Shown: positions 1 to 7,937, counted from the stretch's first letter. The stretch is DNA of 64,000 nucleotides from Aquabacter sp040049275 (GCF_040049275.1 NZ_JBDZDT010000002.1:310001-374000); one strand, 5' to 3'. A program made the numbers and translations. Notes: generated by a model from the sequence alone, not told the origin.

Positions 1-86
1 GCTATGCGCTCAATCTCCTGTTCCTGTTCATCGAAAGCCGCGTCGTGCACTGGCACGCCGCCCAGCGCGGCAGCGCGATCGTGTGA
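1..86 (+). CDS. ABC transporter permease, C-terminal end (partial)
   Basis: Only the last 27 codons are in the window, in frame from base 3 to a TGA at 84-86. They read as a hydrophobic stretch (LNLLFLFIE) followed by a basic, aromatic tail. This is how SsuC/TauC-type permeases of the nitrate/sulfonate/taurine ABC family end, with the last membrane helix and a cytoplasmic tail. The next gene starts 9 bases later and belongs to the binding-protein fold of that family, which supports the call. The assignment rests on a short tail and on context. Confidence 0.55.
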   Translation, partial: YALNLLFLFIESRVVHWHAAQRGSAIV

Positions 87-95
87 GGTGATGTG

Positions 96-1145
96 ATGTC
101 CGTTGCCCATCAGCTTCAAGCCGTCCCGGCCCCGGGCATCGACCGGCTGTGGTACACGCGCTGCAACGTGCCCACCGCCAGCGGCATCGCCTTCAATCTC
201 GGCTGGCTCGCGGACCGCTATGGCCGCGACGGCATGACCATCGGCGCGCTTCAGGATGCGCCGCTGGAGATCGCCCGGCACCATTACGACCACCTCCTTC
301 CCGGCCTGATCCGGGAGGGCGGCAATGTCCCGGCCCTGGTGGCGCGCTCCAACGGTGCGCCCACAAGGCTCATCGGCCTCACCTGGATCGACGAGCAGCA
401 GATCATCGCGGTTCGCCCCGAAAGCGGTATCGCCGGCCCGCGCGATCTTGCCGGCCGGCGCATCGCCGTTCCCGCTTTTACCGGCCGGGGCGAGACCAGC
501 ATGGCGCGTGCCATGGCCCTGCACGGCTTCGAGAACGCGCTTGCGCTCGCCGGCCTGACCTTGGCGGATGTGGAGATCATCGACGTGGGGCTGGAGGAGA
601 TCGTGCCGCCCGGCCGCCATCGCAAATCCACGCAGGCGGTCCTGTGGCCCGGCCTGGATCTGGTGGAACAGGGCGCCGCCGACGCGCTCTATCTGAAGGG
701 TGCCGCGGCGGGCCGTGCCGCACGCGCTGCGGGCCTCGTGGTCGCCGTGGACCTCGATGCCACGCCGGACCGGCGCTCAAGGGTCAATAACGGCACGCCG
801 CGCCCATTGACGGTGCATGAGGATTTGCTGGCGCAGCACCCCGACTGGGTGGTGGCCTTCCTCGCCGAGACGCTGCGCGCCGCCGACTGGGCCGCCGCCG
901 ATGCCCACGCTGTGAAGGAGATCGTGGCACGGGAGACGCAGGCACCCGTTGAGGAGATGGAGAAGACCTACGGGCCGGACTTCCACGCGACGCTCCATCC
1001 CGACCTTTCCGGGGAGCGGCTGGGCCTGCTGGGCATTCAGAAAGACTTCCTGCTGCGTCACGGCTTCCTGGCGCGCGATTTCGACCTTGCAGACTGGGTT
1101 GAACCGGGCCCGCTTCAGGCCGCCCGCCGTCTTCTGGAAGGCTGA
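96..1145 (+). CDS. DszB-like protein of the SsuA/TauA fold (possible sulfinate desulfinase)
   Basis: A 349-residue protein of the NMT1/SsuA-like periplasmic-binding fold without a signal peptide, so probably cytoplasmic. From memory it aligns over most of its length with 2'-hydroxybiphenyl-2-sulfinate desulfinase DszB. The DszB catalytic residues Cys27, His60 and Arg70 all have counterparts: Cys23 (YTRCNVP), His63 (RHHYD) and Arg73 in an R-x-G-G motif (REGGN), with the same His-to-Arg spacing of ten residues. The downstream DLAGRRI block and the G-x-x-TRL-x-G block also match. ATG at 96 is preferred over GTG at 93 because GAGG at 85-88 is better spaced. It follows an ABC permease, so it acts with a sulfonate/sulfinate-type uptake system, either as an enzyme or as an odd binding protein. 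The substrate is unknown. Confidence 0.65.
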   Translation: MSVAHQLQAVPAPGIDRLWYTRCNVPTASGIAFNLGWLADRYGRDGMTIGALQDAPLEIARHHYDHLLPGLIREGGNVPALVARSNGAPTRLIGLTWIDEQQIIAVRPESGIAGPRDLAGRRIAVPAFTGRGETSMARAMALHGFENALALAGLTLADVEIIDVGLEEIVPPGRHRKSTQAVLWPGLDLVEQGAADALYLKGAAAGRAARAAGLVVAVDLDATPDRRSRVNNGTPRPLTVHEDLLAQHPDWVVAFLAETLRAADWAAADAHAVKEIVARETQAPVEEMEKTYGPDFHATLHPDLSGERLGLLGIQKDFLLRHGFLARDFDLADWVEPGPLQAARRLLEG

Positions 1146-1176
1146 CCGTTTCGGAGTAAGCCCCAGTATGGGAAGA

Positions 1177-1206
1177 ATCGCTGCAGCAGACCAGTGCTGC
1201 AGCGAT
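1177..1206. terminator. Hairpin between convergent genes
   Basis: Perfect 12-bp stem ATCGCTGCAGCA / TGCTGCAGCGAT with a 6-base loop (GACCAG). It lies between the stops of the DszB-like gene and msrA, so it could end both transcripts. There is no T-tract. Confidence 0.6.
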
Positions 1207-1217
1207 CCGCAAAAGCC

Positions 1218-1736
1218 TTATCCGGCGCGGCGGACGTCCTCGCGCTTCGGAAGCTTCCAGTTCGGCCGCGGAAAGTGGCAGGTATAGCCGTTGGGATAGC
1301 GCTCCAGGTAATCTTGGTGCTCCGGCTCGGCCTCCCAGAAATCGCCAACCGGCGCCACTTCGGTCACGACCTTGCCGGGCCAGAGGCCGGAAGCCTCCAC
1401 GTCGGCTATGGTCTCCTCAGCGACCCGCTTCTGCTCTTCGTTCGTATAGAAGATCGCCGAGCGGTAGCTCGCGCCGATGTCGTTGCCCTGACGGTTGCGT
1501 GTCGTCGGGTCGTGAATCTGGAAGAAGAATTCGAGCAGGTCACGGAAGCTGATCTTGGCCGGATCGAACACGACCTCGATCGCCTCCGCATGGCTCCCAT
1601 GATTGCGGTACGTGGCATTGGGCACGTCGCCACCTGAGTAGCCCACACGGGTGCCGATCACGCCCGCATTGCGGCGGATCAGATCCTGCATGCCCCAGAA
1701 GCAACCGCCGGCAAGCACTGCGCGTTCTGTTGTCAT
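1218..1736 (-). CDS. msrA: Peptide-methionine (S)-S-oxide reductase MsrA
   Basis: Repairs oxidised methionine by reducing methionine-S-sulfoxide in proteins, in the cytoplasm. The 172-residue product starts MTTERAVLAGGCFWG; the GCFWG motif carries the nucleophilic Cys12. The family blocks GVIGTRVGYSGG, YRNHGSHAEAIEVVFDP, HDPTTRNRQGNDIGASYRS and the C-terminal HQDYL-YPNGY all follow. The frame stays open upstream, but ATG at 1736 is chosen because AGGAGG precedes it by about eight bases and the family starts here. It is divergent from the hydrolase at 1819, with an 82-bp shared control region. Confidence 0.96.
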   Translation of the reverse strand: MTTERAVLAGGCFWGMQDLIRRNAGVIGTRVGYSGGDVPNATYRNHGSHAEAIEVVFDPAKISFRDLLEFFFQIHDPTTRNRQGNDIGASYRSAIFYTNEEQKRVAEETIADVEASGLWPGKVVTEVAPVGDFWEAEPEHQDYLERYPNGYTCHFPRPNWKLPKREDVRRAG

Positions 1737-1780
1737 GGTTCTGGACCTCCTGATTTTGGCCTCGGCGTAAATATAGGCAT

Positions 1781-1792
1781 TGTTGCGCAACA
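1781..1792. promoter_or_regulatory. Perfect palindrome between msrA and the divergent hydrolase
   Basis: TGTTGCGCAACA is a perfect 12-bp palindrome in the 82-bp gap between two divergent starts, in an AT-richer stretch. A dimeric repressor site is a reasonable guess. No regulator gene lies next to it. Confidence 0.4.
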
Positions 1793-1818
1793 TATCAGGT
1801 GCAGGAGAGCTCCGGCGG

Positions 1819-2463
1819 ATGGCATTGACGTTTCTCTTCGACGGTCCGGAACAGGCGAAACAGACCATCCTCCTGGCGCACGGCGCCGGAGCTCCGATGG
1901 ATTCACCGTCGCTGACAGCGACGGCAAAGGCCCTGGCGGCGTCGGGCTTTCGCGTGGCGCGTTTCGAATTCGACTATATGGCCCGCCGGCGGACGGAAGC
2001 GGGCCGCAAGCCGCCGCCGCGCGCCGAAACGCTCAATCCCGAATATATCGCCGCCATCTCCGCGCTCGGCGCAGACGGACCACTTATCATCGGCGGCAAG
2101 TCGATGGGCGGCCGTGTGGCCAGCATGATCGCGGACGAGTTGTTCGCCGCCGGAAAGGTTCGCGGGCTGCTGTGTCTCGGCTATCCCTTCCATCCGCCGG
2201 CCAAGCCCGAGCAATTGCGGACGAAGCACCTTATGGACCTGAAGGCACCGACGCTCATCGTGCAAGGCACGCGCGATGTGTTCGGCACGCGAGAGGACGT
2301 CTCCACCTACACGCTTTCGCCGGCCATCGAAATTCTGTGGCTCAAGGACGGCGACCACGATCTGAGACCCCGGAAGAGCATCTCTGGATTTTCACCGGCC
2401 GACCATCTCAAGACCATGGCTGAAGCGGTCTCGAACTGGGCCGAGCGGACGAACGCGGTTTAG
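1819..2463 (+). CDS. Alpha/beta hydrolase of the KANL3/Tex30 type
   Basis: A 214-residue single-domain alpha/beta hydrolase of unknown substrate. The first strand and oxyanion region read TILLAHGAGAPMDS, the nucleophile elbow is GGKSMGGRVAS, the acid strand is APTLIVQGTRDVFG and the His loop is LKDGDHDLRP. This layout, with HGAGAPMDS near the start and K-S-M-G-G-R at the elbow, is typical of the KANL3/Tex30 group. ATG at 1819 has AGGAGAG at 1803-1809; an in-frame ATG at 1780 lies inside the divergent control region. Its stop overlaps the stop of the convergent porin-like gene. Confidence 0.85.
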   Translation: MALTFLFDGPEQAKQTILLAHGAGAPMDSPSLTATAKALAASGFRVARFEFDYMARRRTEAGRKPPPRAETLNPEYIAAISALGADGPLIIGGKSMGGRVASMIADELFAAGKVRGLLCLGYPFHPPAKPEQLRTKHLMDLKAPTLIVQGTRDVFGTREDVSTYTLSPAIEILWLKDGDHDLRPRKSISGFSPADHLKTMAEAVSNWAERTNAV

Positions 2464-2771
2464 CGCGACTGCTTCCAGGGATCGCTCGGTGCCGACACAG
2501 TGCTCGAGATGTCGCCCGAGGACCCCTGGTTGGGCGCATTGTTCAGGGATGTATTGCGACCAGCATCGAACCGAAGGTAGGAACCGACGCGCACGCAGGT
2601 ATTCGTTCCGGGCACCTGTTTGAATCCGGCACCCTGTTGCGCACACATGTCGTAGCCTGGAGGTTTGGCGTCGCCCGCCATCGCGCCTGCCGCTGTGGCG
2701 ACCTGTACGGCAACGATTGCCACAGCGCGCATCGTCGCGCGAGACCCTGATGCTAGACCCGACCGGGACAT
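2460..2771 (-). CDS. Short porin-like secreted protein
   Basis: A 103-residue protein with a signal peptide-like start (MRAVAIVAVQVATAAGAMAGDA). It continues with a block that resembles the beginning of alphaproteobacterial porins: Cys43, AGFKQVPGTNTC to Cys59, then VRVGSYLRFDAGRN. In full-length porins this N-terminal element carries two cysteines and leads into a beta-barrel of several hundred residues. Here the protein stops after a Ser/Asn-rich tail, so no barrel can form. ATG at 2771 has GGAG about seven bases upstream. It is either an independent small family or a degraded porin. The reading frame and signal peptide are intact. Confidence 0.6.
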   Translation of the reverse strand: MSRSGLASGSRATMRAVAIVAVQVATAAGAMAGDAKPPGYDMCAQQGAGFKQVPGTNTCVRVGSYLRFDAGRNTSLNNAPNQGSSGDISSTVSAPSDPWKQSR

Positions 2772-2906
2772 GCAATGCTCCGACTTCCAGCCGCGCCACC
2801 AACCCCTCTCCATCGTAGTGTGGGTGGCGCGTGGAAAAAAGGGGGCATCTGAAATCCCGGGATGGAAAGCTGTCACGGATAAGGAAGGCAGCGGTTTGAC
2901 AGCCAA

Positions 2907-3926
2907 TCAGGCCTTCGGCTGAACTGGCGCGGCGAACATCTTGCCGCGTGCCAGCAGCAACAGCGTCATGATCGAGAGACCCGAAATGACGAGGTTGGCC
3001 AGGACAAAGAGAAATGGGCCGAGAATGGAGACCGCGCCATGATCGCCGGCGGCGATGAGGCGGAGGGGGGCAGTGGCAATCGCCGTCGCGCCGAAACTGA
3101 AAGCCCACAATCCCGGGACTGCGCCCGCTTCCGCAATCCATGGCGAAAGCCGTGCGAGAATGAAGAGCTGGAGAACGCCATAGCCCACGAGGGCATGGAC
3201 AAAGACGTCCGGCGTCCCACCGCTCACCGCAATATAGGCCACGGCGCCGACGGGCGCCGGTGCGAGTTGGATCCCCAGCGTCGGGCGCAGGGCGATGGGC
3301 GTCGTCGGCCCCGTCAGCAGCCGGTTGAGCAGCACGGATTCCATGGCGAGCCAGGAAAAGAGGCCGGCACCGAAGACGAGTTGGCCCCAGTCCGGATGTC
3401 CGAGCGCGGAGATCACCGTCGCCGAAACGAAGCTGCCCGCGACGGTCGGCAAGTAAAGCACGGCTGTCGTCGTGCCCGCGTCCCGCTCGCCATGCCAGAG
3501 ACCGCCCGTTCGCCAGATGCCGAAGCAGAGCGTGAAGGCAGCGCCGATCAGGAAGACGATGTCGGCACCCACCTGCCAATGGGTTGCCAGACCGCCGGCG
3601 ATCAGCATGGTCGAGACCCCCGCAAGCCCGATGAAACAGCATTGGACGGGATGCGCAGCCTCCGCCGCCAGTTTCTCCGGCGCGAGGAAGGCCTTGGAAA
3701 GATAAAGAGCGACGAGGGTTGCCCAGACGATCCCGGCGACACCGTAGATCATCTCTGCAATGAAGGCCGGAAACTGCCAGGCTTGCGCGGCAGCGCGCCA
3801 TGCATTTCCAAGCCCCGCAAGCCCCAGAACGATGCCGAAATAGGACGCCGGCATGTTTCCGGCGATCTCGGAAAGACGGAGCGGGGGCTTGCCGGTTGAA
3901 AGCGGCTCGGAAAGCATCGCGTCCAT
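2907..3926 (-). CDS. TehA/SLAC1-family transporter (TDT family)
   Basis: A 339-residue integral membrane protein with about ten predicted helices. It belongs to the tellurite-resistance/dicarboxylate transporter (TDT) family, which includes TehA and plant SLAC1 anion channels. Supporting blocks are the N-terminal GNMPASYFGIVLGLAGLGNAWR (a long form of the family's start), LPTVAGSFVSA, and an MESVLLNRL segment. The TehA fold has five helical hairpins around an anion pore. ATG at 3926 is chosen for AAGGAG upstream. The next gene on the same strand is an isochorismatase-type hydrolase with a hairpin between them, so separate transcription is likely. The substrate cannot be told from the sequence. 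Confidence 0.85.
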   Translation of the reverse strand: MDAMLSEPLSTGKPPLRLSEIAGNMPASYFGIVLGLAGLGNAWRAAAQAWQFPAFIAEMIYGVAGIVWATLVALYLSKAFLAPEKLAAEAAHPVQCCFIGLAGVSTMLIAGGLATHWQVGADIVFLIGAAFTLCFGIWRTGGLWHGERDAGTTTAVLYLPTVAGSFVSATVISALGHPDWGQLVFGAGLFSWLAMESVLLNRLLTGPTTPIALRPTLGIQLAPAPVGAVAYIAVSGGTPDVFVHALVGYGVLQLFILARLSPWIAEAGAVPGLWAFSFGATAIATAPLRLIAAGDHGAVSILGPFLFVLANLVISGLSIMTLLLLARGKMFAAPVQPKA

Positions 3927-3976
3927 GGCTTGTCTCCTTCGACGAAGGCTCTGTGATCGAGAGAATACTGGGGCGT

Positions 3977-4014
3977 GCCAGCCCAACCTGCCGTGCGGGG
4001 AAAGTTGGGCTGGC
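3977..4014 (-). terminator. Hairpin after the isochorismatase-type gene
   Basis: Perfect 11-bp inverted repeat GCCAGCCCAAC / GTTGGGCTGGC with a 16-base loop, just past the stop at 4025. It separates this gene from the TehA-like gene on the same strand. There is no T-tract. Confidence 0.5.
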
Positions 4015-4024
4015 AAGGGGCCGC

Positions 4025-4642
4025 TTACTTCCTGAGGGCGCTGGCGATCTGGCCGACGAGCGTTGCCCAGGGCATGTCGAGCGCGCCATAGAGCGCACCC
4101 GCCTCGGGCCGCCCGTTGTCCTTGAGGATCTCGACCATCAAGGTCCCGTAGTCGGACAGGATGACACCGGCCTGAAGCATGCGAAGCAACCCGGCCTGCC
4201 GCTTGGTCTCGCTGAAGGTTCCGGAAGCATCGACGGCGACATAGGCGTCCAGCCCCCGCGCAACCGCGGTCATGGCCGGGAACGCCGCACAGACCTCGAG
4301 GGAGATGCCCGCAAAGATCAGCTTCTTGCGGCCGGTGGCCTCGATCGCCCGCGCGACGCGATCATCGTCGTAGGCATTGACCGAGGAGCGGTCGATGATC
4401 TCGATGCCGGGCAGGGCTTCGACGAGTTCGGGGAAAGTCGGACCCCACATGCTGTCGCGCGCCGTGGTCGTGACGACGATCGGAAGATTGAGCGCCTTGG
4501 CTGCCTTGGCCAGGGCCACGACATTATGCTTCAGTTCGCCGGTGGAATAGTCGCGGACGCCCGTCATCAGGCCGACCTGGTGATCGACGAGAACGAGGGC
4601 AGCGTTGTCGGCGGTGAGAGGCTCATACGCGCGGTTCGTCAT
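4025..4642 (-). CDS. Isochorismatase-family hydrolase, YcaC-like
   Basis: A 205-residue cysteine hydrolase of the isochorismatase superfamily and very close to YcaC in layout. Asp20 lies in LVLVDHQ and the nucleophile Cys118 in ISLEVCAAF, matching the YcaC positions. YcaC-like features are the DASGTFSE block and the sequence length. The physiological substrate of YcaC proteins is not established. Start at 4642 is set by AAGGA upstream; the open frame extends to 4726 without a better site. It is transcribed away from the LysR gene at 4898, and the 255-bp gap carries inverted repeats, so the LysR protein may control it. Confidence 0.85.
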   Translation of the reverse strand: MTNRAYEPLTADNAALVLVDHQVGLMTGVRDYSTGELKHNVVALAKAAKALNLPIVVTTTARDSMWGPTFPELVEALPGIEIIDRSSVNAYDDDRVARAIEATGRKKLIFAGISLEVCAAFPAMTAVARGLDAYVAVDASGTFSETKRQAGLLRMLQAGVILSDYGTLMVEILKDNGRPEAGALYGALDMPWATLVGQIASALRK

Positions 4643-4690
4643 TTCATCGTCCTTCACGGTTGCAAACGGTTTCGGCGAACAGGGCGGCGA

Positions 4691-4711
4691 TGTAATAGGT
4701 ATTGTTACAAT
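4691..4711. promoter_or_regulatory. Overlapping inverted repeats upstream of the YcaC-like gene
   Basis: Two symmetric elements overlap here. TGTAA-N9-TTACA spans 4691-4709, and ATTGT-T-ACAAT spans 4701-4711. They lie about 50 bp upstream of the YcaC-like start in an AT-rich patch, where a regulator site is expected. Confidence 0.4.
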
Positions 4712-4879
4712 CGTCACAGGCGTCATGACCTGATGAGATCTGGCGCTTATCTATCCGCACGCTGCTTCGCTATTTCCGAGCGAGCCAGAACGGTGCGCCC
4801 GGTTCACGATGTTCCGTCGTGACGAGCGAAAATTAGCCCCTGGACGATTGGCCCAAAAGCCGTCAAAAACCAAACACAG

Positions 4880-4897
4880 CGTCCAACTGCTTGAACG
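4880..4897. promoter_or_regulatory. Putative LysR operator, copy 1
   Basis: CGTCCA-N6-TGAACG lies directly before the annotated LysR start. It differs by one base from the perfect inverted repeat at 5824-5841 after the same gene. LysR proteins usually bind dyads of this size and often repress their own gene. Its abutment to the ATG hints that translation may begin at GTG 4910 instead. Confidence 0.45.
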
Positions 4898-5821
4898 ATG
4901 GGGCGGCGCGTGCTGGATTTGAACGACTTCTTTTTCTTCGTGCAGGTGGTCGATCGCGGCGGTTTCACGGCTGCGGGCCGCACGCTGCGGATCCCCAAAT
5001 CGACCCTCAGCCACCGCATCCAGCAGCTCGAGGGCAATCTCGGCGTTCGGCTACTCAACCGGACGTCACGGCGCTTCGGCATGACTGATGCCGGGGAGGA
5101 CTTCTACCGGCACGCGGTGGCGATGCTGCGGGAGGCCGAATTGGCCGAGACGACCATTCGGCAGCGTCTGACCGAGCCGACCGGGACGGTCCGATGCACG
5201 GCGGGCGTCGCGACCATGCAGTTCGCAATGTCCGACATCATCGCCGATTTCCTGGTGCAGTATCCGAAGGTGAATGTCGTCGCCCACGCCGCAGACCGGA
5301 CGGTCGACATCGTCGGCGAGAATTTCGACGTTGCTGTCCGTGCGCATTCCGATGCCCTGCCGGATTCCAATCTGGTCCAGCGGACGCTTGCACCCGCCCC
5401 GTGGTTCCTGTTCGCCGGATCGAACTATCTCGACGCCAATGGCGCGCCCGAGACGCCCCACGACCTTCAGCGCCACCCATCCCTTTTCATGATGAGAAGC
5501 GGCGTCGTTCCGGTCTGGCGGCTTCGCCATGCGCGCGAGGCGCGGGACGAAGTCGTCATGCCCCTCGCGCCGCGCCTGCTGGGAGACGACATGGTCGGAC
5601 TCCAGCAGGCGGCGATAAAGGGCCTCGGCGTGGTGGCGCTCCCGGGCTATGTCTGCCGGGCCGCGGTCCGATCCGGTGCATTGCGGCGGGTGCTGCCGGA
5701 CTGGCTCGCCGGCGATTCTACGATCACGGCCCTTATTCCCTTCAGGCAGGGGCTGCTGCCGTCAGTGCGCGTCTTCCTCGATCATCTGGCGGCCGAATTT
5801 CCCAAGACCGTGCTGATGTAG
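4898..5821 (+). CDS. LysR-family transcriptional regulator
   Basis: A 307-residue LysR regulator. The winged helix-turn-helix occupies residues 5-65 (DLNDFFFFVQVVDRGGFTAAGRTL then IPKSTLSHRIQQLE, followed by LLNRTSRRFGMTDAG). The effector-binding domain follows from about residue 95. It begins a co-directional set with pirin, an HSL-type esterase and a GMC oxidoreductase, and faces away from a YcaC-like hydrolase. GTG at 4910 is an alternative start, with GGGGCGGC upstream and no operator overlap. Likely role: control of itself and the pirin set. The effector is unknown. Confidence 0.9.
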   Translation: MGRRVLDLNDFFFFVQVVDRGGFTAAGRTLRIPKSTLSHRIQQLEGNLGVRLLNRTSRRFGMTDAGEDFYRHAVAMLREAELAETTIRQRLTEPTGTVRCTAGVATMQFAMSDIIADFLVQYPKVNVVAHAADRTVDIVGENFDVAVRAHSDALPDSNLVQRTLAPAPWFLFAGSNYLDANGAPETPHDLQRHPSLFMMRSGVVPVWRLRHAREARDEVVMPLAPRLLGDDMVGLQQAAIKGLGVVALPGYVCRAAVRSGALRRVLPDWLAGDSTITALIPFRQGLLPSVRVFLDHLAAEFPKTVLM

Positions 5822-5823
5822 AT

Positions 5824-5841
5824 CGTCCATTCAGTTGGACG
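5824..5841. promoter_or_regulatory. Putative LysR operator, copy 2, upstream of the pirin gene
   Basis: Perfect inverted repeat CGTCCA-TTCAGT-TGGACG three bases after the LysR stop and about 85 bp before the pirin start. It matches the site before the LysR gene at 11 of 12 arm positions. The pair suggests that the pirin set has its own regulated promoter. Confidence 0.5.
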
Positions 5842-5924
5842 TTAAGTCTCGATTTTCGCGACTTCCCGGCCGATGCGCCCACTCCCTAGACTGGTCGCCA
5901 AGATCGTTGGGGAGTGTTCGAGCA

Positions 5925-6803
5925 ATGCGCAATACGGCGACGGCGGAGAAGATCGATGGTCCTTTGGAGAGGATCGGAAAGATCATCTCGGGAACATCGC
6001 ACATGATGGGAAGCGGGTTTACCGCGCATCACTTCTCGGAAGAGATGTTCGAAGGGCGGATGGATCCGCTTCTGATGGTGGATCACTTCGTGATGACCGC
6101 CCCGACGTTCGAGCCGCATCTTCATGCTGGCATTTCGGCGGTCACGGTCATGTTCGAGGACTCGCGGGGCGCGTTCCTGAACCGTGACACCCTCGGCCGC
6201 AACGTCGCCCTGAAAGCGGGTGATCTCTATTGGCTCGCGGCGGCCAGCGGGGCCGCCCATGAGGAGAAGCCGGAAGAGGGGGCGCGGACGCACGCCTTGC
6301 AGATCTTCGTCAACCTGCCCGCTCGCCTCAAGATGGAGCCGGCGCGCGCGCTTCACGTGCCCGCGCAAGAGGTGCCGGTCCTTCAAGGGCAGGGGCATCG
6401 CGTGCGGGTCGTGCTGGGGCGCAGCGGGACCGCCGTGGGCGCCGAAGGCACGCCGCAAGAGATGACGATGCTTGACGGCTTCCTGGAGCGGGATGGGTGT
6501 TTTGCCCACCACCTGCGGGAGGGGCGGCAGGCCTGGATCTACGCTGTCTCTGGCGGACTGACGGTTTGCGTTCAGGGGGAAGCGCACGCGCTGGAGGCGG
6601 GCAGCGCGACGACCGTCGGCGCCGGACCAGAGGCGGAGGTCATGCTGGCCGCCACGGAGCCCGCCCACTTCGTGCTGATGGCCGCGCAGCCGATCCGTGA
6701 GCCGTTCGTCAAGCACGGACCATTGGTGATGTCCACGGCGGCGGACGTCCGGCGGACGCTTGCGGGCTACGCCGAGGGTCGGCTCGGCCGCGTGCCGACC
6801 TAG
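5925..6803 (+). CDS. Pirin-family bicupin
   Basis: A 292-residue pirin with an N-terminal cupin (about residues 15-140) and a C-terminal cupin. The metal-binding residues of pirins are present: HxH in EPHLHAGISAVT and H-x-E in AAHEEKPEEG. Some pirins such as YhhW have quercetin 2,3-dioxygenase activity; others have no known activity. ATG at 5925 is chosen because GGGGAG precedes it by about ten bases. It follows the LysR gene and precedes an esterase and a GMC oxidoreductase, which suggests catabolism or detoxification of an aromatic or ester compound. A weak 6-bp hairpin (6834-6850) lies in the 144-bp gap that follows. Confidence 0.88.
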   Translation: MRNTATAEKIDGPLERIGKIISGTSHMMGSGFTAHHFSEEMFEGRMDPLLMVDHFVMTAPTFEPHLHAGISAVTVMFEDSRGAFLNRDTLGRNVALKAGDLYWLAAASGAAHEEKPEEGARTHALQIFVNLPARLKMEPARALHVPAQEVPVLQGQGHRVRVVLGRSGTAVGAEGTPQEMTMLDGFLERDGCFAHHLREGRQAWIYAVSGGLTVCVQGEAHALEAGSATTVGAGPEAEVMLAATEPAHFVLMAAQPIREPFVKHGPLVMSTAADVRRTLAGYAEGRLGRVPT

Positions 6804-6947
6804 CCGTTTCCTCACAATCGCAATCCGTGCGCGCGCCGCCCGAAGCGGCGGCGAACCGTCGAACTTTGCCCGTTGGGCAAGGCGCTACGACAAGGCCCGA
6901 GGCCCTGCTCGCTTTTCCTCATCGCAACGGCTCAATGGAGACTGGCA

Positions 6948-7895
6948 ATGCCCGAGGTTGAAATTCACGACACGGAGCAAAGCGGAACTGAGATCATCAA
7001 AATCTCAGCCGAAGAGAGCGTTCGTGAAGCCGTTTTGCGTGCGCGGTTCGCCAGCTTCTGGGGAACCGCGGCCGGAGAGCCGAGGGCGGTTTACGACGCG
7101 TTCATCTCCGCAAGTCCTCTGGCGGACGACGTCACGCTCGAAGTTGTCGATGAGGAGGGTGTGGGCGGCTGGTGGGTTCGCCCCGTGCGCTCGGAGCCCG
7201 GCGCGGCGATCCTCTTCATCCATGGCGGCGGCTATGTGCAGGGCAATGCGAAGGCCTATCGCGGCTTCGTCAGCCAGCTCGTGAGCCGCACCCAGGTTCC
7301 CGCGCTCGTCATCGATTATCCTCTGGCGCCCGAGGCGACGCTTCCGGCGGCTCCGACCGCGGCCCTGAGGGCATGGCGGTGGCTGGCCTCTCAAGGTTTC
7401 CAGCGGATCGCGATCGTCGGGGATTCCGCGGGTGGCGGTCTGACGCTGGTCACGCTCGCAGCGTTGGCCAGGCTGGCTGAGGGGGCAGCGCCAGTCGCAG
7501 GAGCCGTGTTCTCTCCATGGGCCGATCTGGCCTTCACCGGCGCATCCATGACGGATCCGGCCGTGGAAGATCCGCTGATCGGCCATGAGTATCTGCAGGA
7601 TTGTGCCCGGAAATATCTTGGCGCTGCAGATCCTTCGGATCCGCTCGCCTCGCCGCTCTTCGGCGATCTGCGGGGCTTGCCGCCCCTCCTCATCCAGGTC
7701 GGGACCGACGAGCGCCTGCTCGATGATTCCCGGCAATATGCCGAGCGTGCGCGGCGGGCAGGCGTCCCCGTCCAACTCGAGATCTGGGAGGGCATGCATC
7801 ATGTCTTCCAGCTCGATGTCGCGCATCTGGAAAGCAGCCGTGCCGCGCTTGATCGCGCCGCCTGCTTCCTGCGCAACGCCTTCAACCCCGATTGA
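6948..7895 (+). CDS. HSL-family alpha/beta hydrolase (esterase/lipase)
   Basis: A 315-residue carboxylic-ester hydrolase of the hormone-sensitive-lipase family (family IV). The oxyanion motif is HGGG at residues 92-95, the nucleophile Ser160 is in GDSAGGG, and the acid and base are likely Asp254 (VGTDERLLDD) and His284 (GMHHVFQ). There is no signal peptide, so the enzyme should be cytoplasmic. ATG at 6948 has GGAG well placed; the upstream open frame is not conserved in type. It lies 42 bp before the GMC oxidoreductase and probably shares its transcript. The natural ester is unknown. Confidence 0.9.
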   Translation: MPEVEIHDTEQSGTEIIKISAEESVREAVLRARFASFWGTAAGEPRAVYDAFISASPLADDVTLEVVDEEGVGGWWVRPVRSEPGAAILFIHGGGYVQGNAKAYRGFVSQLVSRTQVPALVIDYPLAPEATLPAAPTAALRAWRWLASQGFQRIAIVGDSAGGGLTLVTLAALARLAEGAAPVAGAVFSPWADLAFTGASMTDPAVEDPLIGHEYLQDCARKYLGAADPSDPLASPLFGDLRGLPPLLIQVGTDERLLDDSRQYAERARRAGVPVQLEIWEGMHHVFQLDVAHLESSRAALDRAACFLRNAFNPD

Positions 7896-7937
7896 AGACG
7901 TCTCGACCGGTCGATCCATCAGGAAAGGAGAATTGCC

